A stretch of DNA of 64,000 bases. Source: Trogon surrucura. Lineage: Eukaryota; Chordata; Aves; Trogoniformes; Trogonidae. The stretch is taken from the NCBI GenBank assembly GCA_020746105.1, contig CM036617.1:176728412-176792411 (forward strand), read 5' to 3'. The stretch's first letter is position 1. Each line of letters starts with the position of its first letter. A program made the translations under genes and the position numbers. Positions 1-10,800 of the stretch are shown piece after piece. The notes under the pieces are model-generated. The model searched no databases. It was not told the origin of the DNA and saw nothing but the letters and a program-made list of their open reading frames with translations.

Positions 1-1068
1 TAATAATATATAAATATTAAATAATCCTTCTACAGGTTTTGAGAAATAGGCTAGATCTGGTTTAAACACTGTTGGGTTTCACTCCTGTACATTCCTTGGG
101 TTTCGCTGATATTTAACAGAGATGTGTCAGTGATTTGACCTAGAGGCATATTTCACTACAACAGGAATATAATGACAGGAAGGATAATAAAATTCCTGTG
201 TTTTGCCAAAGATCAAAACCACTACAATAAACAACGAGCTATGACCTGTACTTCATTTTCAACATTGTTGGGAACTTAGTGATAGCTGAAGAGTACTAAA
301 ATGTTAAACAAAAGAGCTAGTTTTCCCATCTCAGGAGAGGGAGAAAAAATGCAGACTAGTATCAGAAAAAAATAAAGTAGCCGGCATGGATCTGTGGTTT
401 ATTGTTTTGGGGTTTTTTATTATGTTTTTTTATTATTTATTATTTATTTTTTAGCTACCTCTTCCAGCTTTCACTCTGCCAAAGTATGGCATCATATGGA
501 TAGAAAAAGAAATAAAAAATAGAAGTCATGGTCATATATGCAAGATAATGACTGTCTCAGCTAGTATTTCATGAAGGACAGTACACACAGTAAGATGAAG
601 AATTTGCAAACTTCTGTCATCTTATATTAGGAATTTAAATCATCTTTCAGTGATTTCAGCTGTCATTTTTTCCCCTCTCTGAAGCTTGTCTTAAGAGCAG
701 ACTAGGTTATTTCTCCTTTGGGGGCTCTTGTGATCCAGGAGCAATGAGAAGGTTTTTTTGTTTTGTGTGCTATAAATACAAAACAAAATATTAAACAAAA
801 GGGCTTTTTTAATCTCCCTTAACTCAAAAAGCGAAGTCCAAATTTGTAATTTCTCTTCATAATGCAGTGAATAACAATATAGGACTACAGAATAAGTCCA
901 TGAAATTTTTCTGAATAATGAATATGTCTTGCTGTTATTTCCTGCTCAGAACTATGTCCACTTTCCTTCAGCACTTTGGCTGTATTATGAAAAGTATTTT
1001 AGATGAATGACCCAGAAATACCATATTTTTTTCCTTTTTCCTCTCTGTCTGTAACTGACTCATGCATA
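1..1068. other. AT-rich DNA, no gene seen
   Basis: No convincing gene, exon or recognisable repeat. There is a T-rich low-complexity patch at about 400-455 made of TTTATTATT-like runs. Open frames here are short and look like chance. Confidence 0.6.
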
Positions 1069-1442
1069 CACTTGCAAAAAAAAAGTATGTGAACCTTTAG
1101 GAATTTCGTGGTGTTCTGCATTAATTTGTCATAAAATGTGATCTAACCATCATCTAAGTCAAGAGTATTGACAAGTATAACATGCCTGAAATAATAACAC
1201 AAAACCAATTTTGATCCTCCAAGTCTTTATTGAACACACTCATTCAAAGTTCAGAATGTTAGTGGAAAAAGTAAGTGAACCCTTGAGTAGACCTCAAAAA
1301 ATTTTGTTAGGAAAATGTGTTTGGAGGTGTGGACTAGAGCTACGTTGACTGAAGAAAACCACTCAAACTTTTCAAGTTTGCTCTGCACAAGATGTATGCT
1401 TATGTGGAATTCCAAAAGGTTCACATATTTTCCTTGCAACTG
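1069..1442. mobile_element. Relic Tc1/mariner-type DNA transposon, non-autonomous, IR/DR-like ends
   Basis: The two ends are inverted copies. The left end reads CACTTGCAA, an A-run, then AGTATGTGAACC at 1069-1096. The right end carries GGTTCACATATTTTCC followed by TTGCAACTG, ending at 1442. About 22 of 26 bases match between the arms. A second copy of the motif, AAAAAGTAAGTGAACCCTT, lies about 190 bp inside the left end near 1265-1284. This resembles the outer and inner direct repeats of Tc1-like terminal inverted repeats. A TA precedes the left end (1067-1068), the usual Tc1/mariner target, while the right flank reads TG and may be a decayed TA. The middle holds no transposase, so this is a deletion derivative or MITE. 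Superfamily assignment is from the end sequence and TA target (family knowledge); the exact family is not named. Confidence 0.72.
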
Positions 1443-3283
1443 TGTTTCATCTTTCATACTATATTCTCTTTATTCTGGTGAGTTCAAAATTTCTTTAACT
1501 TTAGAGTTTCTTAACTTTTTGTTTCTTTATATTACAATATACACTTACAATTGTATTCAGGATATATGTCTTAGTCATGGCCTAATATGCCTGACTTTAA
1601 AAACAGGGCATTTTTTTTAAGTGCAACATTAATAATACATAAAATACAATATTTTTTTAGTAGATATTTTTTATTTTCTGGACTGTGCGAACAGGTATTT
1701 TGCTTTGAACAATAAAAACCTCTCCAACATTTACAATGAAGGCTTGAAAGCACACTGACAATCATGTTTTTTCACAATAATTTAGCACATGCAACAAAAC
1801 TGGCCAGAATAATCAGTAAAAGAATTAATCTCAGTTTTGCTCACTTTCTTGTATTTTAATATGGGCTCAAAAAATATAATTCATACCATATTATCAGACT
1901 ACTAATTCAAAAAATCAGAAAAATAAACAGTTTGATCTCTGAGAGTACTTTGAATCTTGTGGAGTGAAAAAGACTCACCAGTTTGTAAACCTTTTCACTG
2001 GGTTAATTTCAATAAGGTTTGTGTCAAGAGAATAGTACAAAGCACTCCAGATCTCCTCTGACTTTCTCTATTGACCTTAACAGTTTTTCCCACTGCACTC
2101 CTTATTTGCTCTCCTGAGAACAGGTGTTTTGGAAAGGACATTATCTTTAGACTCATCTGAGGAAATGTTTTCAGTGGGGTCCCAACATTTTGGCACCATA
2201 TTTGTAGCAGAAAGTTTTATTGCCAGACACCGATGTTGCAGCTAAGTTAAAATTAAGCTGCTATGAGACTGAGGGAACAAAGCTAATGTTTTGAAGAAGC
2301 TGAAGTTATTCTGTATTTAGAAGCCTAGCTCTATGTAGAAAGGCTTTTCTTGTATTAGATTAGAAAAATAGAAGCAATTTAAAAAATAAATAACTTCTAT
2401 TTTCTTCATCACTTTTCCTTTTTTCCTACTTTAGATCACTGTGCAAATTTGCCTTTGTTTCTTTTGTTCTTAATTTTAACTATAAAAAATTTTTAAAGAA
2501 GAAGGTAATATGCATCATATGGATGTAATATGCATCATAAGGAGTTGTTCCACTCCTTCCCATCTTTTCCTCCCTTCTCCAGCCTCCTCTCCTTTTAGAA
2601 ACAGAAATCTACTACAGACGAATTACTGTACTCTCATACTTCTCACATGTTCGTGAGCTGACCTGTCTGTGTTACCAGCAGGCTGGGAAGTGGAGAAAAC
2701 TCCACAGCTTCATTGCCCTTCTTCTGCACTGTTCAGTCCTGTGATCGAGGGGTTTGCAGAAAACTGGTGAGGCATTTCAGAAAGATACGTGGTCTGGTGT
2801 GCAGTGTGGACCTCTGTATTAAATGTGCTGTGACTGAAATGCAAGACGTGCAGGGAGAAGGCTCCATGGTATAAGAAATAGAGAGCCCATGGATACTAGA
2901 CAAAGTACAGAACTGTGCACCAAGTCCCACTGAACTCTGCCAGCAATGATTTCCTTTCATGCTATTTTGTGTTGTTAGACCTGAAGAATGCCCTTCAAGA
3001 CAAGATAGTGGTGCTACCTTGGAAACATCCAGCTGTGCATGGATAATTTGCCCAGCACTTCTGCTACTTCTCAGAGCTTTTATCCATATTTACCGAAAGA
3101 ACATCTTTGACTCAAACTAAAACTTGGTTATGTTTATGGAAAACCCACTATTAGCTACTCTGGATTTTTGATGACACTTTAGCAGCCTGACTAGAAAAAA
3201 TGAGTTTGATATGCAAGAGCAGATCTTGTCTATCCAAAGCCTGAATGTTGTCTCATTTACTTCCTCAATTTCCCTATTCAACC
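1443..3283. other. Unclassified AT-rich DNA
   Basis: No gene, exon with good splice sites, or recognisable repeat found. GC content rises slightly at about 2640-2960, where short open frames exist on the minus strand, but none resembles a known protein. Confidence 0.5.
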
Positions 3284-3372
3284 ACAGAATCGTAGAATCG
3301 TAAAATAGAATCATATCAGCTGAAAGAGACCAGCCTTTGTCCCAGCCCTATCAACCTGCTAAACGATACTCT
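3284..3372 (-). mobile_element. Possible degraded CR1 3' end
   Basis: The sequence holds back-to-back copies of AGAATCGT and then AGAATCATA, the reverse complement of the CR1 tail octamer. A purine-rich GAAAGAGACC stretch follows where CR1 normally has GGTTGGAAAAGACC. The rest is diverged. It may be the 3' end of the same old minus-strand CR1 whose inner part lies at 4505-4830, now split by the plus-strand CR1 sequence at 3373-4504. A CTCT on both sides of that block (3369-3372 and 4505-4508) would be the target duplication, but four bases is weak evidence. Confidence 0.4.
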
Positions 3373-4434
3373 GCTGGGTGAAAACACTGGCTGGATGGCC
3401 AGGCCCAAAGTGTTGTGGTCAATGGAGTTAAATCCAGCTGGCGGCAAGTCGCAAGTGGTGTCCCTCAGGGCTCGGTGCTGGGGCCACTCCTGTTTAGCAC
3501 CTTCATCAATGATCTTGATGAGGGGATTGAGTGCACCATCAGCAAGTCTGCAGATGACGCCATGCTGGGAGGGAGTGTCGATCTGCTGGAGGGTAGAAAG
3601 GCTCTACAGAGGGACCTGGACAGACTGGATTGATGGGCCCAGGCCAACTGCAGGCATTTCAACAGAGCCAAGTGTAGGGTCCTGCATCTTGGTCACAGCA
3701 ACCCCATGCAACGCTACAGGCTTGGGGAAGGGTGGCTGGAAGGCTGTCTGTCGGAAAAGGACCTGGGTGTTCTAATCGACATCTGGCTGAATATGAGCCA
3801 GCAGTGTGCCCAGGTGGCCAAAAAGCCAACAGCATCCTGGCTTGTATTAGAAATTTTGTGACCAGCAGAAGTATGGAGGTGATTGTCCCCCTGTACTCAG
3901 CACTGGTGAGGCCGCACCTTGAGTATTGTGTTCAGTTTGGGGCACCTCAGTAGAAGAGGGATATCGAGGTGTTGGAGTGAGTGCAGAAGAGGGCAACAAA
4001 GCTGGTGAAGGGCCTGGAGAATAGACCTTACGAGGAGGCAACTGAGTGAGCTGGGACTGTTCAGTTTAAAGAAGAGGAGGCTGAGGGGGGACCTCATCAT
4101 GCTCTATAATTACTTGAAAGGACATCGTAGAGAGGTTGGTGCTGGTCTCTTCTCACAGGTCATTAGGGACAGAACCAGGGGGAATGTTTTCAAGTTGCAA
4201 CAGGATAGGTTTAGGCTGGACATTAGGAAGAAATTCTTCACGGAAAGAGTAGTCAGACACTGGAACAGACTGCCTAGGGAGGTGGTTGAGTCGCCATCCC
4301 TGGATGTGTTTAAGTGTCGCTTGGATGTGGTGTTGGGTGATATGGTTTAGGGGTGAACTTGTAGTGTAGGGTTAATGGTTGGACTCGATGATCCCAAGGG
4401 TCTTTTCCAAGCTGAACTGTTCTGATTCTATGAT
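3373..4434 (+). mobile_element. CR1 LINE, 5'-truncated
   Basis: The copy begins inside the ORF2 reverse-transcriptase domain, just before the [10 protein letters not shown] motif, and runs through the C-terminal part of ORF2 and the 3' untranslated region. It ends with ATTCTATGATT at 4424-4434. The 3' UTR has a distinctive segment (AGTGTAGGGTTAATGG, then GGACTCGATGATCCCAAGGG) shared with the copy at 35854-36163, so the two are one subfamily. ORF1, the endonuclease and the first half of the reverse transcriptase are missing, as is usual for 5'-truncated LINE insertions. Confidence 0.93.
3413..4350 (+). pseudogene. CR1 ORF2 reverse-transcriptase fragment, broken
   Basis: This is the C-terminal part of the CR1 polyprotein. 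In life it would reverse-transcribe CR1 RNA at a nicked chromosomal target. Frame 1 holds [18 protein letters not shown] and the catalytic-loop region, read here as SADD where intact CR1 has FADD. The frame then meets an in-frame TGA near 3632, where a tryptophan is usual. Homology continues in another frame ([14 protein letters not shown] near 3893-3935), meets further stops, and resumes at 4099-4350 with the [21 protein letters not shown] block, ending at TAG 4348-4350. Several stops and frameshifts show that it is dead. The endonuclease and motif A are absent. Confidence 0.88.
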
Positions 4435-4448
4435 TTGCCCCAATGCAA

Positions 4449-4504
4449 CATCTTTCGAGGTCCCTTCCAATCCCTAACATTCTATGATTCTATGATTCTA
4501 TGAT
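4449..4504 (+). mobile_element. CR1 3' tail only, extreme 5' truncation
   Basis: A 56-bp piece carries TCTTTCGAGGTCCCTTCC and then three ATTCTATG octamers, the terminal bases of a CR1 subfamily like the one at 42621-43614. It lies 14 bp beyond the end of the preceding CR1, so it is a second, independent tail. It abuts the minus-strand CR1 that starts at 4505. Confidence 0.8.
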
Positions 4505-4830
4505 CTCTTAAACACCTCCAGGGATGGTGACTCAACCACCTCCCTGGGCAGCCTGTTCCAATGGCTGACAACCCTTTCAGTAAAGAAATTCTTCCTAATA
4601 TCCAACCTGAACCTCCCCTGGCTCAATTTGGATCCATTTCCCCTCGTCCTATCACTCTCCACTAGGGAGAATAGACCTACCCCCACCTCTCTACAACCTC
4701 CCTTCAGGTAGCTGTAGAGAGCAATGAGGTCTCCCCTCAGTCTCATCTTCTCTAGGCTGAACAGCCCCAGATCCCTCAGCCTTTCCTCATAAGGCTTAAG
4801 TTCTAAGCCCTTTACCAGCTTGGTAGCCCC
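4505..4830 (-). mobile_element. CR1 LINE internal fragment
   Basis: Read on the minus strand, this matches the ORF2 C-terminal region of CR1. In order it encodes blocks like [16 protein letters not shown], then [20 protein letters not shown], then [14 protein letters not shown]. The 3' UTR and octamer tail are missing next to it, because plus-strand CR1 sequence begins directly at the low-coordinate edge. The piece at 3284-3372 could be its missing end. At about 4830 it stops within the family sequence. Confidence 0.9.
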
Positions 4831-7800
4831 AATCTACCATTATTGCAATAGTTTGAAAAAAAATACCCTTTTCCACTTCCTGAGGGTGATCTCTCAAAGA
4901 GGGGCATCATTTTGCTGGGACAAATATCAGGGACTACTGTTGTTACTTCATGTGATTACTTGCTCTCAACTTAGTGTTGAGAACTGGAGTTGTGTGTCTC
5001 TAACATAATACAGAGCACAAAGCTCTGGCTGCTACTGCTCATCTCAGTTGTAATATGCACACAAAGTAAACTGAGGGACTTAGTACAATGTTCTACATTT
5101 TTGAGAAAGCATCAAACACATCTTAAATAAAGAGTCAGACTTGATGTTTTATTTCAGCAGACTTCATGAGTCAGTTAAACTGAACCACTGAACTGCAATC
5201 CTGAAAATCTGTTACAAACTTCTCATACTGACTCAGGCAATTTATTTGACCTTCCTTTTCCTTTATTCTGCAGGTGTAAAATGAGATTAAAATGCCTTTT
5301 TCCCTATCCCTTGATGATCTGACGTGTTTAGATTGAAGATGTGAGGGGAAGAGAGTAAGGCCATTGATGACATGACTTCCTGTATTGCTTTAATTGTCCC
5401 AATTTTCATTTAGAAGTTACTTGTGATGAGCCTTACCGAGACATTTTCTTCCCCATGAACTAGCACCGAAAATGCAATTAGGAAAGCTGCTGCAACTAAG
5501 TGTCCATCAAGATGAGAAAGAGAGGGAGGGAGAGACTGATGATAGGGCCAGACTGCTTCAGAAAGACCTACTGTCCCAAAATTATTTTCTCCGATACTCT
5601 GATTTTGGTGATGTTTTTCCTTTCTTGTATTTTTTTTAAGTAACACTCTTTTCACTTAAAGTCAAGAGAAAGATGGGTAGGTTGGCTGTTGAGCAAGTAT
5701 TTTTCTTCCTAATGAATAGGAGTTAACTTTGAAATACCTGTAGGCTTTTTGAAATTTGCTAATGAAGTGTGCTTTCTCTTACAAATCTGACAACCTACTT
5801 CAACGTACCGAGAAAACTCGGTCTTTAACTTTGCATTTGGCCTTTCAGCACCATTGTGCCTTAATACAGACTAAATACATGTTAAAAAGAATCTGTGAAC
5901 TTGTCGCATGTTCTATTTTTGAGAAAAGAAACCTTGCATTCAAATTAAAATCGGCCTCAAAAGCCAGCATTTAAAATGCTGTTCATTTAAATTTTAAATG
6001 TTATATATGCATGAAAAAAAACACAACTGCATTAGCAGTAGTATTAGGTTTTCCTTTTCTTGAGACTGTTTCTATTTCTTTTGAAACATAACTAACAAAA
6101 ACATAAAATAAAGTTTCAGTAACTTAACCAGAGGTGATTTGCCACATGAAGTGGTATTTCTTAGACATCTCAAGATGACAAAATGTCAGTAGGATCAGTC
6201 TACTAAAACTCTTTAGGATGTTTCATGGTTTCAAGGATAATGAAGTGGAGGGATTTGTCAAATTTCCTCTGGGAAGTCAAAGCTTGTCACCTGCATAAGC
6301 CTCCTATCAAAGCTACTTCAGAGATAAACTGTAAGGAGAACTCTGATCCACACATGAGGTTGATTTTTAAAATTTCAATTTGGTTTCTCAGAATTCAGCT
6401 AAGTTATTTGTGTGATAGCCATAGTGAGTGTCAGGTTTAAGAATCCAATATGGGATGAACAGAATAAACATGGATTACTCTGCAGTAATTGATCCTTATG
6501 GACATAATTTTACTTTATTCCTGTCTTGATAGCAACGCATTTTTTAAATAAAAGTTTGTAATGAGTTTGTATATCCTTTGAAATATTGTGGGTTTTTTTC
6601 AAAGTAGCATTTTATATTATAGGTCAACTATTGTGTAAGCAGGATAATAGCAATATATCCCCTGAAACTGAAGTATCACATTGTCAGTTACAATGGTAGT
6701 GCTATTTATTATTAATAATAAGTTTGTAAAGTCAGTGATATAAATAATCTAGCATTATTAAGATTGTCAAAGGGACTCCATCGATCTTTTAAGTCTATAA
6801 AACCATTTTATAAAATATGATCCTTATTCTGTGTCACATCTAAAACTGATAACCTTTTTTTTGCCTTCTCAAGTTTTTGGTGAAACTCATCCATGTAAAG
6901 GGACTGCCTTTGCCCACCTTGTGCTGTGAAAGATTCTGTAGGAAATGCTATCAAGGAACCTTAAATTTATTTGTGATGTCTTGGTTAGTCATAGACAAGG
7001 CATTCTTCTTGTAGAAGAACACAGAGGAAGGGGTCTGAAATGGAATGGTTCTCCATATAGGCTCTTCCGGGGACATGAGACAGAATGGCAAAACCCATCA
7101 TAGAAGAAGAACTACAGCAGTCCTGTTTTTAAAGTCCAACTTTCCAACTTTGTGGAAAGAAGATAGATTTTTGTTGATGATTTTGAGGATGAAACACACA
7201 CAACCTTACTAAAGAAAATGTTCTCATTCTTTGGATGCACTTGGAGATATGTATCATATTGCTCTAGTATCAATAGATGCTGGGGAAAATACATTAGACT
7301 AGAGCCTGAACTTTAGAAATGCAATAAAAGAGACAAATATCTAGGAGACAGTCAATTCTGAAAGTACATTAGAGAGACAGTTTAGGCATCTAAATTTAGA
7401 AAAACAGTGGGGCACAAAGATGTCGGATAATTTGACATCATGGAGTAATAGCTAGTTATTTGAAAATACAGTATCAGAGAGGAATTTTGATTTCAAATAG
7501 GTAAAGCCAGACTGAATCTTGTGTATATAGACAGAGAATGTCCCAGTTCCTAGCTCTACCTGTTGGAGTAGGTTGACTATACGTTTACTGTTTGGCTCCA
7601 AACTTTGACTGCTGTTTTAGCCCACATTAGTTCTCAAAAAATATGGAAAAGAGAAATTTGAATACAAGCATATTTTTTTCCTTTCTATGATTATATTTAG
7701 ATAAAATTTTCAGAGATCTACATATTGTGATTAGAAATTCACATATTTAAAAAATCTTTAAGGAAAGGATGTCAATCGCATTTTGAAATATGCTGAACTT

Positions 7801-10800
7801 TGTTAAGCTTTATTATTTGTAGTTTTCAGCATATAAAGTGGATGCCTGAGCATCTCATCCATGTCATTGTATGTAATCAAACAGCTGAGTAGATAAGGGG
7901 ATGTCAGGCTTGCTTGGCATCTCATGTATGCAGATCATGCCTTGTAAGTTTATTATAATTAAGGTGGGTGATTGTTTTAAATGGCAGAATTACATGAATA
8001 AATCCAATTGCATTCTACTACAGGAATTGAATTCAAAGTCCACTGTAGGCCTCAGGGAGTTGGCATTGTCCAATTAAATGAAAAGCGTGTCTAATACTAA
8101 GTGGCTAAAAGAAACATAATTACTATGGATAACTGGAAATAACAGGATTAGAAACGAAAAATTACACATTATAATTCTGATCCTGAATGTATTGTGCATT
8201 AATTCAGTAGTGAACCTATGAATAGAAAATACTAGTAGGAATGGATCAACTTTTATTGATTTTGAGGAAGCAGGCAAATATGGGACTGGCTGGTGCATAC
8301 ACATTCACGCTCCCCTGGCTAAAAGCACTGAGGTAACGAGGGGTAACATTGCCAAAGCCTTGCTACAGGTGTGCTTAGACCCATGCAGACCCACACTTTA
8401 GCCTAGTCTAATTCACAGATTTGTTCTTGCTGATAGTTGCAGCTGCGGGAGAATCTTTTTACTGCTCTGTAGGATTTTGGGGGAGTATTATCAGCTTATT
8501 GAAACAAAACTACTTTTTATACAAAATAAGGACTAGATGAACTAAAATTAGGTTGACTGCACTGTGTTGCCAAAAGTACATGTTCTGTTAAGCCCAATCG
8601 TATGCATGAAGAAGCTAGTGAGGAACAACATGGAGGTAGCATAGTACTCGCATAACAAGATATTTGGAACTCCCTTTTATGAGGAGGGAGAGAAGAACCA
8701 GGCAAGAGGATTCTTTCTCTCCCAGCAAAGAGAACAGCACCCAGCCACTGACTGCTTCAATTTGCTTAATTCAAGGGTGGGTTTATTGATCTAAATCAAT
8801 TTGAGGTACCAAATCAGTTATAACTTACATTTTGCTTGTATGCAATGTATGCTCGTTGGCAATGGTTTTAAATGTGCCTCATCTCTGTCTTCCACAACTG
8901 CCTTGATCCCCTAATACAATTCCTTATTGTAATACTTCTTCTTTTTTTTCCTTCTTTCAAATACTTACGTCTAATATTCCTGAATTTACTTTTAAATTCA
9001 TCTAGTCTTTTTCTCATCGATTGCTCAACTTTCCAGTTTACATTACCTAGATAATCCATTATAACACTTATGCAAAAGACTGTAGAATTTGAAGTGTTCC
9101 TATTTATACTGAGCTTATCCAATTAAAAACAGTAAAGGCTTAATTAATCCTTATAGCATTACACAATATTGTTTAATTACTGCAATATTATATTGGCAAG
9201 AAAAATAGCAGTTATATAACTGTAGTATACCTACAGGTACTAATGGATTCAATTTAACTCTTTTTAGATCAAAATGTTTCTCTCCTTACTGTAAGGAAAC
9301 TTGTCTAAAAGCCATCAGCTGTTTTTAATCTGTCCAGAAGTAAATCCTGTAAATAAATTCACTTCATATGCAGAAATAATTAAAGTTTGGTCCTGTGAAG
9401 CTCTGTCCATGGATCATAGATCAGAGTTTATTGTATTACAGAAAAGTACATCAAGGTTACAAAATCAGAACGTCAGAGAACTCACATTTCACAAAGCAAA
9501 TCTCTCACCTCCTCAAGGATACATTACTATTAAAATGTACTGTGTACTTAGTTTTGTTTTGATTCTTTGTTTATCGCAGAAAATATGAAGCATTTGTAGA
9601 TAACCTAACACCTTCTATTTTGTATTCGTACTTCTTTTCTTGTCCTGTACATTCTTAATAGTTTTATCATTCTGACAACTGCTGTGATACCACCAATACA
9701 GCAAATAGAGTTTCCATCATGTAACAAACCCATCTGACTCTGTAACAAAAATATTACTGAGCTTCCTAGTTTTGAGTCCATGTGCCTGTAGTAAACCATC
9801 ATTGTGTATAACTTTTAAAAGCAAGGTATTTTATTGAAGTGCACTGACATTGACGTTCACCCATTTGCCACTAGGTTCAAATTCAGCCTAAAGTTGAATG
9901 AGTCTCCCTCAGGCTGATTGAGCTGCAGCTCGCTCTTTGCTTGCCCTTGCCCAGCTGGATGTCTGCTTTCCGAGTGGCCCAGCCTCCTCGGAGTGGGTAC
10001 TAGAGCTCTCCCATGGCCCCTTTGTCCAAAAATGTTTGATCTTTGATACTCCAGCTCAGGCATTCATCTCTGAGCACACAGACTCAGAAGTCATGCAGGT
10101 ATTCTAACATGGATCATCTCTGATTTTTGCTAGCTCAAGAAAATAATGATTTAAGTGTAATAATACCAGAATTTAATGTATTTTCTCACAGCAGTTAATT
10201 ACTGCTCATTAAACATTCTCTGAACTTGGAAGCTCATGAGTTAAAAATTCAGCACCCTTCCTTCCTTTTATTCCAGCATCTTTTTCTTTTACAGTGTGGA
10301 TCTCCAGATTCTCTCTTCAGCAACTGATTCTCTCTTCTTTTATTCTAAACAACTGGAGGGAAAGAATCTTACTTTATAGCTTCAACCTCTTTCAGATAGT
10401 CTTCTGCTTAGTTTCAGTCAGTCACCTTCCTTATCTATCTGTTGCATGGCTTCCACTTCTCCGACACTGAGTTTTGAAAATCTCAGAATTTTCTTTGTAG
10501 TTTCAATGTATTACTATTGCATCGTTTCATACAGAAGTTAATAAGGAAACAAGTAAAGCTCTACATTCAGATGAGGCTTGCAACCTGTGATAGTGTCCCC
10601 TGATCAGTTAGAATTATTAAACTGTACCCTGAGAGGCTTCTCAAGCCATCAGATAAGCGAGGAAACCAGAAAGAGTGGAATGCTGTAGGAATATAGGGTC
10701 TGTACAGACACAGCCTTTGAAGGTCAGTTTTGCCTTGAAGGTCAATTTTGTCCCTTGTATCTGGCTGGTTATTTTTTTAAGCCACACAATATATAAACAT

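Noticed and set aside
8868-9122. 84-codon minus-strand frame rich in K and R, with an internal donor-like GTAAGTATT
   Set aside because: Length is at chance level, the possible acceptor is poor and most of the peptide lies beyond the donor. Not strong enough to annotate.
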